Of a DNA stretch of 64,000 bases, positions 1 to 10,803 are shown one piece after another. The stretch comes from Pelecanus crispus. Its lineage: Eukaryota; Chordata; Aves; Pelecaniformes; Pelecanidae. Every line of letters begins with the position of its first letter. Position 1 is the stretch's first letter. The DNA lies in NCBI RefSeq assembly GCF_030463565.1, contig NC_134656.1, positions 873,001 to 937,000 of the forward strand, written 5' to 3'. The notes under the pieces were generated by a model. It did no database searches, was not told the DNA's origin, and saw only the letters and a program-made list of their open reading frames with translations. The translations under genes were made by a program, and so were the position numbers.

Positions 1-1363
1 CCCGCACAGACGGCGAGAGCACCGCGGCACCTCCCCGCCAGCAGTATCGGGTGCACAAGGAAATGGGAAAGGAGCACCGCGTACGATTTGCATGGTGCGG
101 CAACTCCTATGCCCGGTGGAGAAGCAGCTTGCAAGTGCGTTAGCTGTCTGAAACACATGGGAATGTTATTCCATTCCAGGCGCAGAGATTTAAGCTTAAG
201 TCTAAGAAAAAACTAGGCCTGGATTGTTTTTCCTTTTAGAGGTGGCAGAATCTCTCCCATGCTGTCGCACCTTTTCAGAGATGTTGTTACTCACCTGCAC
301 TGCAGGAGCGAGCGCAGATCTCTCCCTCCTCTAGAGATGGGGCACGGATAACGCACGCTGCTCAGGAGGGTTTATAGTGCAATAAAACTGCAGTTCACGC
401 TGCTCCCAGCAGAGACCCGTTTGCTGCAGCCCTGGAGAGGCGACACGCTCACGGTCAGGGGATAAACCAAGGTTCTGCCGCGTTTCAGCAGCGTGGGTTT
501 GCAGAAGGGGGTCTCATGAAGCACGTGCTCCGCATCTACACCTGGAGGAGCCGAGTGAGAAAAATTCCCTTCCTCTTCCTCATGGCTCTAGGGAACGCAA
601 TCAGAAGTGAGCTGTAGCTTGCTTTTTAACACAAACAGGATGCTGTTTCTTGATGTGGCTTCCACGCTGACATTGATATGCTGCAGGAAAAATGAAACTA
701 TGATGAAACAAACCAAACCATTATCAGACAAAAGCAATGGAGAGAACAAGAGATCTGATCATCAGGAGATGACGTGAACCCAATTTAACGTTTTTAAGGG
801 CTGCCTCAGGAGAGGGCAGTCTTCGGCTGAGAGCCTGCCACGGCGAGGGCTGGACGTGGTTTGACCGCAGCCGACAAGCCGCACCGGCCAGCCTGGGCTC
901 GGCACCGGCGGCACGCGTTCCTCCCCAGGTCCCTGCGCGGCGGCACAGGCTGCGACGGCTGCATCCCAGCCTTCACACCTACGGGCCACACGGTCCACGT
1001 GCTGGGAACTCCGCATTTACCTAAATAAGAGCATTTCCCCCCTCTCCAGGGGTAGAGCTGAAGCAAAAGCAAAATACATGGCTGTTACTCTAGAATATAA
1101 AATGGTGCACGCCTAATGAAAGGCTGCGGAGAAGCAAGCGGTCGGACAGGATCGCGGTGAGCCGGCAGCTGTGCAAGTCACCGCCGGGGCGCAGAGGTGA
1201 ACCTGCCAAGAAGAATTTAAAATCAAAATATTCTCAGCGGGTGACGCTGTGACACGCAGAGACGCGGAGGAAACCTTTCTCTGGGCACTTGAACAAATAG
1301 CCATTCTGCTGGAAATAAATCCAGAAGAAAGGTGGTGGATAGACAACACGCTGCCGACGGCCC
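1..1363. other. No gene recognised
   Basis: No exon, RNA gene or repeat family was recognised here. On the minus strand this is where the inner part of the ERV that starts at 2205 would continue. I see no gag, protease, polymerase or envelope motif in it, so the provirus is either cut off soon after 1364 or its remainder is replaced by unrelated DNA. Confidence 0.5.
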
Positions 1364-1930
1364 TTAGCACAGGGCTCTAGCCCACACAGACTGTTTTGCG
1401 TGTGAAAAACCAGCAGCGCTCGTCTCAGGCTTATTTGCACAGCTAGCAGACTCGCATCGCCCTAGGTACTTGCGCATACGTTCCCACACACCCTGCCACT
1501 CATAACTATCCAGCCTTGGGGTAGATCTCTGGATGGTATTTTTAAACTGCTTACTGACCTTTATCAAAACGGAAACAACATTCCCAAGAATTATCAATAG
1601 AAGTATCTTAACTGCCCAGGGGTGTTCAAGATACAGGAAAGTTGTTGTAATGAAGGAGGAAACATCATAGAAGAAAGCAGCAAAGGTGCCATTCTGTATT
1701 TCCTCCACAACAAGCCTCTCAGAGTAAGAAGTATAATTGCTAACTCTCTCTATGAGGTAGTACCCGAAGTACAGTAGTGACTTCTGTATGAAACCCAAAT
1801 ACCAAAGAATGCTCAAGGTCAGGGCTTTGATAAGGAGCCTCCCAAGCAAAAGATCATGAATCACTGCAGAGCATAGCACACTACACAAACTGACAGCAAG
1901 CTTTAACGCGTGCTGCAAAAAAAAGAACAT
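1364..1930 (-). CDS. ERV-borne open frame for a multi-pass membrane protein
   Basis: Unrecognised single-exon frame of 188 codons, read toward lower coordinates, ending in TAA at 1366-1364. The start chosen is the ATG at 1930-1928. It lies in a strong context (CACC before ATG) and is the first ATG after the retroviral primer-binding site, 95 bases away. The frame could open 12 codons earlier only at a TTG, just after an in-frame TAA. The product is hydrophobic: a segment at the N-terminus (residues about 1-25), one at about 28-60, one at about 83-101 and one at about 106-125. Two N-glycosylation motifs (NYT, NGT) lie between the second and third. A basic, Trp-containing tail of about 60 residues follows. 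The last 30 residues look unlike the rest and may be read-through into flanking DNA. It sits where gag should be in a retrovirus. I know no avian gag or env protein like this. It could be an accessory frame or captured host sequence. Function unknown. Confidence 0.5.
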   Translation of the reverse strand: MFFFLQHALKLAVSLCSVLCSAVIHDLLLGRLLIKALTLSILWYLGFIQKSLLYFGYYLIERVSNYTSYSERLVVEEIQNGTFAAFFYDVSSFITTTFLYLEHPWAVKILLLIILGNVVSVLIKVSKQFKNTIQRSTPRLDSYEWQGVWERMRKYLGRCESASCANKPETSAAGFSHAKQSVWARALC

Positions 1931-2024
1931 GGTGCAGATCAGAAGAACTAATATTGTGACCGGCAACTGTTAACAGACTCCTTAATACACTCTGGTTAAT
2001 CTGTTGTTATCTCAAACCCTTCGA

Positions 2025-2042
2025 GCCCCACGTTGGGCGCCA
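2025..2042 (-). other. Retroviral primer-binding site, tRNA-Lys(1,2) type
   Basis: On the minus strand the 18 bases TGGCGCCCAACGTGGGGC are a perfect complement of the 3' end of tRNA-Lys (CUU anticodon, the Lys1,2 primer). The match runs on for five more bases (CTCGAA minus the last), so about 23 bases including CCA agree. It lies 8 bases inside the LTR end at 2051, the normal place for a retroviral minus-strand primer site. Lys1,2 primers are known from foamy viruses and some betaretroviruses. Confidence 0.93.
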
Positions 2043-2050
2043 AAAAGGAC

Positions 2051-2205
2051 TGTCGTGGTTTAGCCCCAGCCAGCAACTAAGCACCACGCAGCCGCTCGCT
2101 CACTCGATGGGATGGGGGAGAGAATCGGAGGAGTAAGAGTGAGAAACACTCCTGGGTTGAGATAAGAACAGTTTAATAATCGAAATAAAAGCCGAAACCA
2201 GGACA
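2051..2205 (-). mobile_element. ERV LTR, internally deleted (5' LTR of the broken provirus)
   Basis: On the minus strand this starts TGTCCTGGTTTC and ends GGGGCTAAACCACGACA, so it has the TG...CA ends of the LTR at 3187-3757. Its last 130 bases match the end of that LTR closely, including the ATTAAA signal and the CT-rich tract with TTACTCCTCCGATTCTC. The middle (about 400 bases of U3 and R) is absent, so it is 155 bases instead of 571. It would be the 5' LTR of the provirus whose primer-binding site follows at 2042. The loss of most of U3 suggests that it cannot act as a normal promoter. Confidence 0.75.
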
Positions 2206-2888
2206 CAGCCGGAGCAGCGCGCCGCGGTTTAACCCGACAGCGACCATGCCAGGGACGAGGGCGTTTCCACTGCAGAGGCAGAGCCACACCAAGCATCTAC
2301 CGGGCACCACTGCAGCTCCCGAGGGCGCCCTTTTCTTGCCCTCACATCCCTGCTCTTTCCACCAATCTCGTACCTGCTCCCAACAGATTTCTCTTGGAAA
2401 AGGGACAGAGGCAGCAACCTGCTCAGCCACTTCTCAGTGAGCTTGGTTTTCATCGTCTGTGCTTTTAAACAACCTATTCCAAGCACCGTCCCTGCTTTCG
2501 CAGGATTCCGGGCGGCTGGCACACCCGTGCCAGGCGCCTGAGAGCCCAGCCAAGACGGGGCAAGGCTGCGGCGGCTCCCACCTGACGATGCCGCGTCCTG
2601 CGACGCGCGCACCCCCTCGGGAACGGCCTGCTGGCCATGGGAGCTCCACGGAACCCGCCCCGCCTGCGCGCTGGGCCTCAAGGGCTGGGCCAGCGTGTAT
2701 TCACTACTAGCTGCAATTATTGCAAATATTAAGATTGCCTGTAAATAATCCTCAAAAGCGGCAATGTGAGGTAACAAGAATTGCAGCATTTTCCCACCGT
2801 TTTTAATTGTATTTTGGCCAGGCTGAAATTAATCTTTACTTGCTATAACTCTAAAATTTAAGTGCCTGCCCCTAAAAATGTGGCAACA
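2206..2888. other. No gene recognised between two mobile elements
   Basis: About 680 bases of mixed composition between the shortened LTR and the CR1 copy. Several short open frames overlap on both strands, but none shows a domain or splice context. The part at 2206-2440 could be further U3 of a diverged LTR; I cannot show that. Confidence 0.4.
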
Positions 2889-3186
2889 GATCACAGAACG
2901 GTTTGGGTTGGAAGGGACCTTGAAGTTCCACCCCCCCTGCCATGGGCACCTGCCACTAGACCAGGTCGCTCCAAGCCCCGTCCAGCCTGGCCTTGAACGC
3001 TGCCAGGGATGGGGCATCCACAACGTCTCTGGACAACCTGTTCCCGTGCCTCACCACCCTCGGAGTGGAGAATTTCTTCCTTATATCTAATCTCAACCTA
3101 CCCTCTCTCAGTTTAAAGCCATTACCCCTTGTCCCATCACTACATGCCCTTGTATAAAGCCCCTCCCCAGCTTTCCTGTAGGCCCC

Positions 3187-3757
3187 TGTCCTGGTTTCAG
3201 CTGGGATAGAGTTAATTTTCTTCCTAGCAGCAGGCACAGTGCTGTGTTTTGGATTTAGTAGGAGAAGAATGTTGATAACACGCTGATGTTTTTAGTTGTT
3301 GCTGAGTACTGCTTATGCCAGGCAAGGACTTTTTCAGCTTCCCATGCTCTGCCAGGGGCACAAGAAGCTGGGAGGGGGCACAGCCAGAATAGTTGATCCA
3401 AACTGCCCCAAGGGCCATTCCATACCATATGACGTCATGCTCAGTATAGAAACTGGGGGGGGGTTGGCTGGGGAGCAGCGATCGCTGCTCGGGAACTGTC
3501 TGGGCATCGGTCGGCGGGTGGTGAGCAATTGCATTGGGCATCACTTGCTTCGTGTATCATTATTATTATTATCATTATTATACTGTTACTATTAGCACTA
3601 CTATTTTACTTTATTTCAATTATTAAACTGTTCTTATCTCAACCCAGGAGTGTTTCTCACTCTTACTCCTCCGATTCTCTCCCCCATCCCACCGGGGCAG
3701 GGGCAGTGAGCGATGGCTGCGTGGTGCTGAGCTGCTGCCTGGGGCTAAACCACAACA
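3187..3757 (+). mobile_element. Solo ERV LTR with 5-bp target duplication
   Basis: A 571-base LTR that begins TGTCCTGGTTTCAGC and ends CTAAACCACAACA. It is flanked by identical GCCCC at 3182-3186 and 3758-3762, the target-site duplication. It lies inside a CR1 element whose two halves join without loss. A run of ATT triplets sits at about 3558-3583, followed by ATTAAA near 3620, the likely poly(A) signal. No internal retroviral sequence is attached, so it is a solo LTR left by recombination. A 5-bp duplication is typical of ERV-L (class III) elements. It belongs to the same family as the inverted LTR at 2051-2205. Confidence 0.92.
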
Positions 3758-3863
3758 GCCCCCTTCGGGCACTGGAAGGCTGCTGTAAGGTCTCCCCGGA
3801 GCCTCCTCTTCTCCAGGCTGAACAACCCCAACTCTCTCAGCCTGGCCTTGTAGGAGAGGTGCT

Positions 3864-4045
3864 CCAGCCCTCGGATCATCTTCGTGGCTCGAGGCCTCGG
3901 ATCATCTTCGTGGCCCCAGCCCTCGGATCATCTTCGTGGCCCCAGCCCTCGGATCATCTTCGTGGCCCCAGCCCTCGGATCATCTTCGTGGCCCCAGCCC
4001 TCGGATCATCTTCGTGGCCCCAGCCCTCGGATCATCTTCGTGGCT
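3864..4045. repeat. 26-bp tandem repeat, 7 copies, grown from CR1 sequence
   Basis: The unit contains CTCGGATCATCTTCGTGGCC and starts at 3870, 3896, 3922, 3948, 3974, 4000 and 4026, an exact 26-base period. The unit itself is a piece of the CR1 3' region (the block around GATCATCTTCGTGGC), so the array arose by local duplication inside the CR1 copy. Confidence 0.95.
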
Positions 4046-4060
4046 CCTCCGCTCCTGATG

Positions 4061-7000
4061 CAGCATGAACGCAGCCATCCTCAGAAGTGGTGGTCAGGAC
4101 AGTTGTGTCAGGGTTTTGCTCACATTTCTGTTGTAAAATCGCCTAGAAGGGAGGGCACAGAGCGACTCACGCATGGTCTGCTCTCCTTCCTCCGTGACCA
4201 GTGGGTGGGCTGCAGAGCAGGACAACACTTCCACCTTTTGTACAGCTGCTGCTTCGCCCCCGAGATCTTTCTGCCGGTTTGGCTCATTTTGGTTTTGCTA
4301 AAACCTCAGTTTTAGCAGCAGCTCTCTGGTTCTTGAGAGAATCGACACATATTTTGACATTTTCACCTTCTGCTGGTTGGGCTGTCTGCAAATGTCAGAA
4401 GCATCATCGCATGCCCAAAGCTCCTACACTTCTAACCATGCCCCGCAGACCATTGCAGTCCCACTTTTATCTGAAGTACATTCTGCATGTTTGAAGTCTG
4501 TGACAGCACTTTTTGAGGGGCATTATTTCTTCCAAGATTAAGCATAAGAGAATGTCTCGTAAAGACAGATTCTGCAGCAACTTTACTGTGATATAAACCA
4601 GCCAGAATTAGAAAGCTATGCTGCTGACCAAGACGAGGCAGAGAGGAGTGAGAATGCTAGGAGGTGATGCTTCTTCATTTCTGAAAGAATCTGTTGCTTG
4701 GGAGCAGGATTTCTGGAGAAGCAGCAAGAGTGCTTACACAGCGAGCACAGTTCGGATCAAGCCCCAGTTTGCTCCAGCTCTTACCTAAATCATAGAACCA
4801 TGCTTGCCGATGTCCTTTTGCTTGAGCAGCCTCTTCTCCTTTGGGCTGTTTCATGACAAGTGAAGCAGATGCCAAGTCTCTGCAAAAGTAAAAAAGGGGA
4901 AACAGAAGTCTCTTTAGCACCTTGAGGCACCGGGTAAGACTGGCTGTATTAGCCCACCCAGAATGTTTTCCTCTCCCCAGCCTCACTTGTAGCTTGCACA
5001 ATAACTTTCTGTTTCTTTTGCATGCTTCTCCTGGATTCCTCTTGATTCTCAGTAAACGTCTGACCACTGGAAATGAGTCATGGTTCGTCATGAAAGCCTC
5101 TATTGATGGTTTCTACTATCTTCCCTCATGCTATATTTAATACTATTTATTGGCTCCAATAATAAGCACCAAGAGTAAAAGTGTATCCACTACTAGAAGC
5201 ACTTGGAAAAGTTGACTCACTTGTTTAGAGACACGCCTGGCAGGACGGCTACAGCAGTTTCCACTAGAGTCAACTTAGAATGGTTCCACTGAGAACAGGA
5301 CGGAGCCATCAGCTCAGCACAGGATCAACTCCACATCCAACAATATTCAGTAGAACACCAAGATGATGAAATCCCCTCCTACACTTTTGCCAAAATCAAC
5401 TCCTTTGGGAAACCTAAGGTAAAGAACATGATGCATCTGCAAAGCATGCAACGATCCCGCTCAGGTGCTAGCAGTGCCATTTGGAAGCTGCAAGAGATTC
5501 TGAGCACCAATGTGTAAATCAGAGCACTGAGTGAGTCATGATCAGGGTTTTAACCTAAATTTGTTCCATTGATGCGGCAGAAGATTTGTTCCACATCAAG
5601 TTGTTTATGTTATGATGTGCAAGTGAGTAGATTTAGCTCATGCTTCAGTCTGCTAGAAACCAAGATATTTCTTAGAAACACGGTCCATTTAATTCTACTT
5701 GGTTTTTACTGCTGGAGTACTATTAATATGCATACTGCTTTTATTTGGATAACTTCTCCATCACCCTCCAACTAGTTTCCAGTGGGCACTTCTCCAGAGC
5801 TATAATACCCCTGCAAATACTCACCATGGTCCCAGCTCAGGAAAGGCTAAAGACAGACAGGACTGCAGAATAGTGATAAAGCATAATGTAACAAAGCCCA
5901 TTTCCCTGTGGTAATTAGCACTGATGAGAAGCAAGTTTAAATTTAAAAAAAATTTCTTAAGTAAGCATAAGTGTCATTTGATGAGCTGGACAATGCATAA
6001 TTTGAGCGCCTGCGTGAGCCAAACAAAGCATTCATCAGAAGAACTACGGGTAACGTCATAGTCCAGAGAGAGGGAGCAGCTACCTGTGCGCACCCAGGTC
6101 TCGGAGACGCCTGTGCCATCAGAAACGGGATGATTTCACCACAGACCTGATTGCATCAGGAGATCAGCTCACGTTTCCAACACTCAAAGGCATGCATCTT
6201 GCACAGTCTCATCCAGCGTTACAAAAGGATGCCTTTGCATCCCTGATGGATTGTGTGCCTAGGGCTCATGCAAGCTGTCCCCAAGAGGAAAGCGCACACT
6301 CTATCAACAACATCTCATCAGCGATGCACCAACTCTTTATAACGTATAGGTTCAGAACTATTCATTACACAAATTTATAAATGAGAATGAAGAGCAAACT
6401 CATTACTAGCTCTTGATGGAGACAGGACATGATAGCTATCAGACAAATGTAGTGGCACGATAACTGGATTAGGAGATCCGTAAATATAGCTTGTTGGAAT
6501 TGGAGGCTCTGCGACAATTTTAAAGCAAAAAGGAAACAATGCCTTAAGGACATCTGCAGGGCTGCGTTAGTAGCGAGAATGCCGTTAAAGCCTAGCATGT
6601 ACCACAATACGCTGTCATGCAGAGTCTAAATCATCATCTCCTTGCAGGTACATGGAGAAGGATTTCTCTTCTCTCACCCACGTCCCTCTTCCACCAGAAA
6701 GGTGGTGTGTATGAAGAAGTTGCTCGCTGTACAGGCATCAAGAACAGGACAACGGTCCATCAATATATGACTGCCACAAAAGTGATCCATCAAGTATACC
6801 ACAGTAAAAATTGCATTGACATGCAACAATCATCGTGAGGCCAAAACGACAGGGAATCAGAAGGCAGAAAAATTCTAATTGTATGAGTGCTACTTAATAA
6901 TTAAGGTTACAAAAGAACCCTGACAGAATATGGGCCTTATATAGCAGCCTTTGCAGGAATTTCTACCAAACTTACGACAATTCTGCCCTACTACTAGAAC

Positions 7001-10000
7001 TGTACTGCCATTAATGCCAACCAGCATCCAACGGCTGATTAAGACACAAATCTCAATATCGCTAATAAAACAGCGAGTGTTAGAAATAATAGCCATTATA
7101 AGCATGTATGATTTCAGCTGCAGAATGGAGAAAAAAGAACTTTTATGGTGTCTTGCCAATAACATTCATCTCTGGGGAACCATCAAAACTGAGGATGCCT
7201 TTCTCTAAAGCAATCACTGACGGCCTATGAGCAGAGAAAATATACAGCTATGCATGCAAATTACAGCAGGTCATTTGAAACACGTTGCAGATTCCCAGCA
7301 AAGGCTGTGTAGGACAGGTCTGTGTGTCTGGAAGAGTCTACGTGAAGGAGGGGAACTCCAGGGTGAGTAAAGAGGGCACAAAAGGAAAAGTTATAGGAAA
7401 CCAGGGAATATTGAAGGGGAGAGATTGGATAAAAAGAAGGCAAGGCAAAGAAAGGAACAAAGGAGGGAGGTTTATAAAAGTGTCCAAACTTTGAACCTCT
7501 GTAATGGTCACAGGCAGAAACTCCTGACCTAAACAGATTTAGAAATAAGCCTCCATGCAGGCAGTGAAGCTCAATTGATTAGAACCATACCCAGGTAAAA
7601 AATGATTACAGAAGAGCAGGGGCCATTGCTGGCCTTCACTTCATGCAAAGCTAGTGCTGCATGCAAGTGCTCCACAAATTAACAACTCTGTTCCTAGAAG
7701 GAAAACCAGAGAAACCCAGCACACAGCTGGTCCCTTCTCTCCTTTTTGAGGAAGAAGAGAGGAAGAGAAAAATCTCCTTTTGCAGTGGGCTGGCAGTAGG
7801 CTTTTGGAAAGAAAGAGTTCAAGGAGAAGGAACGGCAAAGATGCATGGTACCATGATCCACACAGAAAGGGCAGCAGAGGAGCAAGGTGTGGAAAGAGCA
7901 GCTCAGGAGAGGGATCCAGCAGTGCTCTCCCTGCAAGCTGGAACTACCGTGAAGAAGCGAAGTGCAAGCACTCTTCACACAGTCCCTTGGAGAGCACAAC
8001 AGCCAGGACTGGGTTCTGGCAAGTAATACAGTCAGTGATTTACAACCCAAAATCAGAGTCCTAATAGAAAAATAACAGCCTGTCAGCATAAGTGATGGTG
8101 CTTGCAGAGGCCTGCCAGCCTCTCGGAGCAGCCGCTTACAGCGACTGCTGTCAAGGAAAAGGAAAAACCAGCCTGGGCAACGGGCTCTTGTGCCGGGAGG
8201 GAGGGCCAAGGGGGCTCCTGCTGTGCTGTGGGGATGGTTGGTTTCTCTGGTCCCGGAGAACCCCCAGAGCAGGAGGCTCAGACACCCAACAGGCACTTTG
8301 CAGATCAGTAGCACCTGGTACCCTAACGGCAGAAACACAGTTACTGCTAAAAACTAGAACATTGGCAAAAAAAAAAGGAGGCGAACGCTGCGAGCACAGC
8401 TGAAGGAGGAAGCACGGAGCCAACTGACTAAAACCCAGGACCAACTTTTGGCTGTAAAAGGGGCCCAAACAAGAAGCTCACACCTAAGTCATGCACCAAG
8501 ATGCTTGGAAATCAGTATCGCCTTGCACTAGAGAAAACTGCTTTGCAAACAGAAAAGGCATTTCTAGAAAGAACCTCTTTTGGACTGGCCTTCTGCCTCC
8601 CCTTGCCACGAAGCGCACGAGGGGTGGCTCTGAGGAGCAGTTCTGGCCCCGCAGCACGGTCCCAGGTTTGCTCAGCTGCTGAAAAAGCCACCGCGGTTTG
8701 AAAGGATGCAGGCGTATCGATTAACAGCAGCAATGGCCCCCAAAGAAACAATCTGAACAGCCAACAGCACACCTCAAATGCCAGATTCTGAATATTCGGG
8801 GAGGAGCCAAGAATCTGCAAGCTGAAATTCCTTCGTATACAAAGCTTATGTGCAAATAACAAAACAAAAATTCCGCAGAGATGACCCAGGTTAATCCCAC
8901 CCTATAAATCCTTCCCCGTACACAAAACCCCAGGCTCCTTGCAGCACAAAGGAAAGCCCAACAGTACCACCCGGTGGTAATCCTCTCCTGCTGCAGCCAG
9001 AAGCAGAAAAACCATTCGATTCAGTCAGCATGCTAAAGCAAGCCGGTGTTAAACGGTGGCAGAGCATCACACCACCCTCCGAACCCACTCCCGTACCCCG
9101 AGAGGCACCACCAGAAGCTTTGGGTTTAAAAAGCCCAAGTTTGGCAGAAGCAGAGAAACGACTTTCTTGGGGAGAAAGGCAACAAGCTCACGTGCGGAAT
9201 AGTCCTCAAATCACCCCACCATTACTCTTAAGCTCGCCTATCCAGATGCAAGAGAAGATGTTAAGATTTTTTTTTTTTTTCTTACTAAGACAGGACAAAA
9301 TTTACAGACTGATGAATTCTGACAGCCACAGCAGAGTCAACATTATCCTATCCACCAGCATCAAAACCAGAGATGTTTTAAGATTCCAGGTACCAGCAAT
9401 TGGGATTTTAGACTCTTAGAAGCAGTAATTTAACATTCACATCTTTTGTTATTGCAGAATTGTTTGGACAGGCGAAACCGCAGTTGCAGAGACCCACAAT
9501 TTCCAGGCAGACATTATGCAGCCTACGTTGCTGAAGAGCAGAGCCGAGCCCAAATAGGTAAAACAGAGAGGAAACAGTGAATTACTGAGGGCAAAGAAAA
9601 CAGCGCAAACAATAGAGCTGTAGGTAAAAAAAAAATTGTCAGATGTCTCCCAACTTTATAGCAGACCAGATACAGAAACATGCTTGGAGAATTGCCAGCG
9701 TGCTAAATAGCAGCTATGGGGTTTTCTGTTGTACCCCATTAGCTTTCAGGAGATGGTGGATTGCTGCCAGCCTAAATGCATTATGAAAGCAGAGAAGGGG
9801 GATGGGAGAATGCAGAGCCACAAGAGGGGAAAAAGTGAGAAACGGGAATGAAAAAGAGGAATGAGATGCATATAAAGAAGAGACACAATCAAGGAGTGTG
9901 AACAAAAAAAAGAGACGGGAAGAAAAGGAAAAGGGGAATGCAAATGGTGGGAAAGTTGAGTAATATTTGCAAGAAAAGGCAGAGAAATAGGACTGAAACG

Positions 10001-10317
10001 TGAGCCAGAAAGCCGAGGGAGGCGGCTGACCAGAAGATACGCGGTTCGTGCAGGTGAGCAAGGAGGCCTCAAGCATCCCTGCTAACGCAGCCCTTCCTTC
10101 CGCAGGCTCCTGCCTGCTCCGCTCGTCTGGGCAGGCAGAGCCCAAACACCCCTGGTGGGTACAACCCCCTGCCTTCCCCCGACCCGAGGTGCCGCTCCCT
10201 CCACCGCCTTCCCCACTCCCCGGCACCGCCTGAGGCTCCCCAGGCTCTGCAGCCCGGGGGGGGCTGCCCCGCCAGCAGCACCCCCCAACTCACTGCCGGC
10301 CTCCGCTCAGCGGCAGC
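4061..10317. other. Intergenic, no gene recognised
   Basis: About 6.3 kb of mixed, mostly AT-rich sequence. Open frames are short or lack any recognisable domain. The longest, a minus-strand frame at 7694-8338, is rich in Leu, Ser and Cys and has no motif I can name. Human synteny would place EFCAB8 or SUN5 downstream of MAPRE1, but I could not recognise an exon of either. Confidence 0.45.
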
Positions 10318-10803
10318 TCAGCCTGAGCCCCCCTGCCACAACTGCCCCATCGCCGCTCCGGCCATGCTCCATCAGCCTGAGCCCCCCTGCCACAACTGCC
10401 CCATCGCCGCTCCGGCCATGCTCCATCAGCCTGAGCCCCCCTGCCACAACTGCCCCGGCACCGCTCCGGCCATGCTCCATCAGCCTGAGCCCCCCTGCCA
10501 CAACTGCTCCGGCACCGCTCCGGCCATGCTCCATCAGCCTGAGCCCCCCTGCCACAACTGCCCCGGCACCGCTCCGGCCATGCTCCATCAGCCTGAGCCC
10601 CCCTGCCACAACTGCTCCGGCACCGCTCCGGCCATGCTCCATCAGCCTGAGCCCCCCTGCCACAACTGCCCCATCACCGCTCCGGCCATGCTCCATCAGC
10701 CTGAGCCCCCCTGCCACAACTGCTCCGGCACCGCTCCGGCCATGCTCCATCAGCCTGAGCCCCCCTGCCACAACTGCTCCGGCACCGCTCCGGCCGCACT
10801 CCA
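10318..10803. repeat. 54-bp minisatellite, 9 copies
   Basis: Nine near-identical 54-base units containing CAGCCTGAGCCCCCCTGCCA and CCGCTCCGGCCATGCTCCAT. Copies differ mainly at a CCATC / CCGGC / TCCGGC position. Because 54 is a multiple of three and the unit lacks stops in several frames, long repetitive open frames run through it on both strands (18-residue repeats). No start, splice or domain context supports translation, so I call it a repeat, not a gene. Confidence 0.95.

Larger units (their letters stand above)
2889..4060 (-). mobile_element. CR1 LINE 3' fragment, split by an LTR insertion
   Basis: Typical avian CR1 3' end read on the plus strand in reverse: GGTTTGGGTTGGAAGGGACC near 2900, then the CCAGCCTGGCCTTGAACGCTGCCAGGGATGGGG-type block, then the segment ending GTAGGCCCC at 3186. 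The element is interrupted by the LTR at 3187-3757 and resumes at 3758 with the CR1 sequence around GGCTGCTGTAAGGTCTCC. It ends after a 26-bp tandem array near 4045-4060. It is 5'-truncated, as most CR1 copies are, and carries no open frame of its own. Confidence 0.9.

Noticed and set aside
1364-1930. Similarity of the ERV membrane protein to the membrane part of RNF26-type proteins
   Set aside because: Only general hydrophobicity and a Trp in the tail agree. There is no RING finger and no alignable motif, so I do not claim it.
1931-1966. A 200-codon version of the ERV frame starting at 1966
   Set aside because: That start codon is TTG, right after an in-frame TAA. The first ATG (1930), with a strong context, is the better start.
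7694-8338. 214-codon minus-strand frame
   Set aside because: No domain, low-complexity Leu/Ser/Cys content, no splice or promoter context; plausible by chance in 64 kb.
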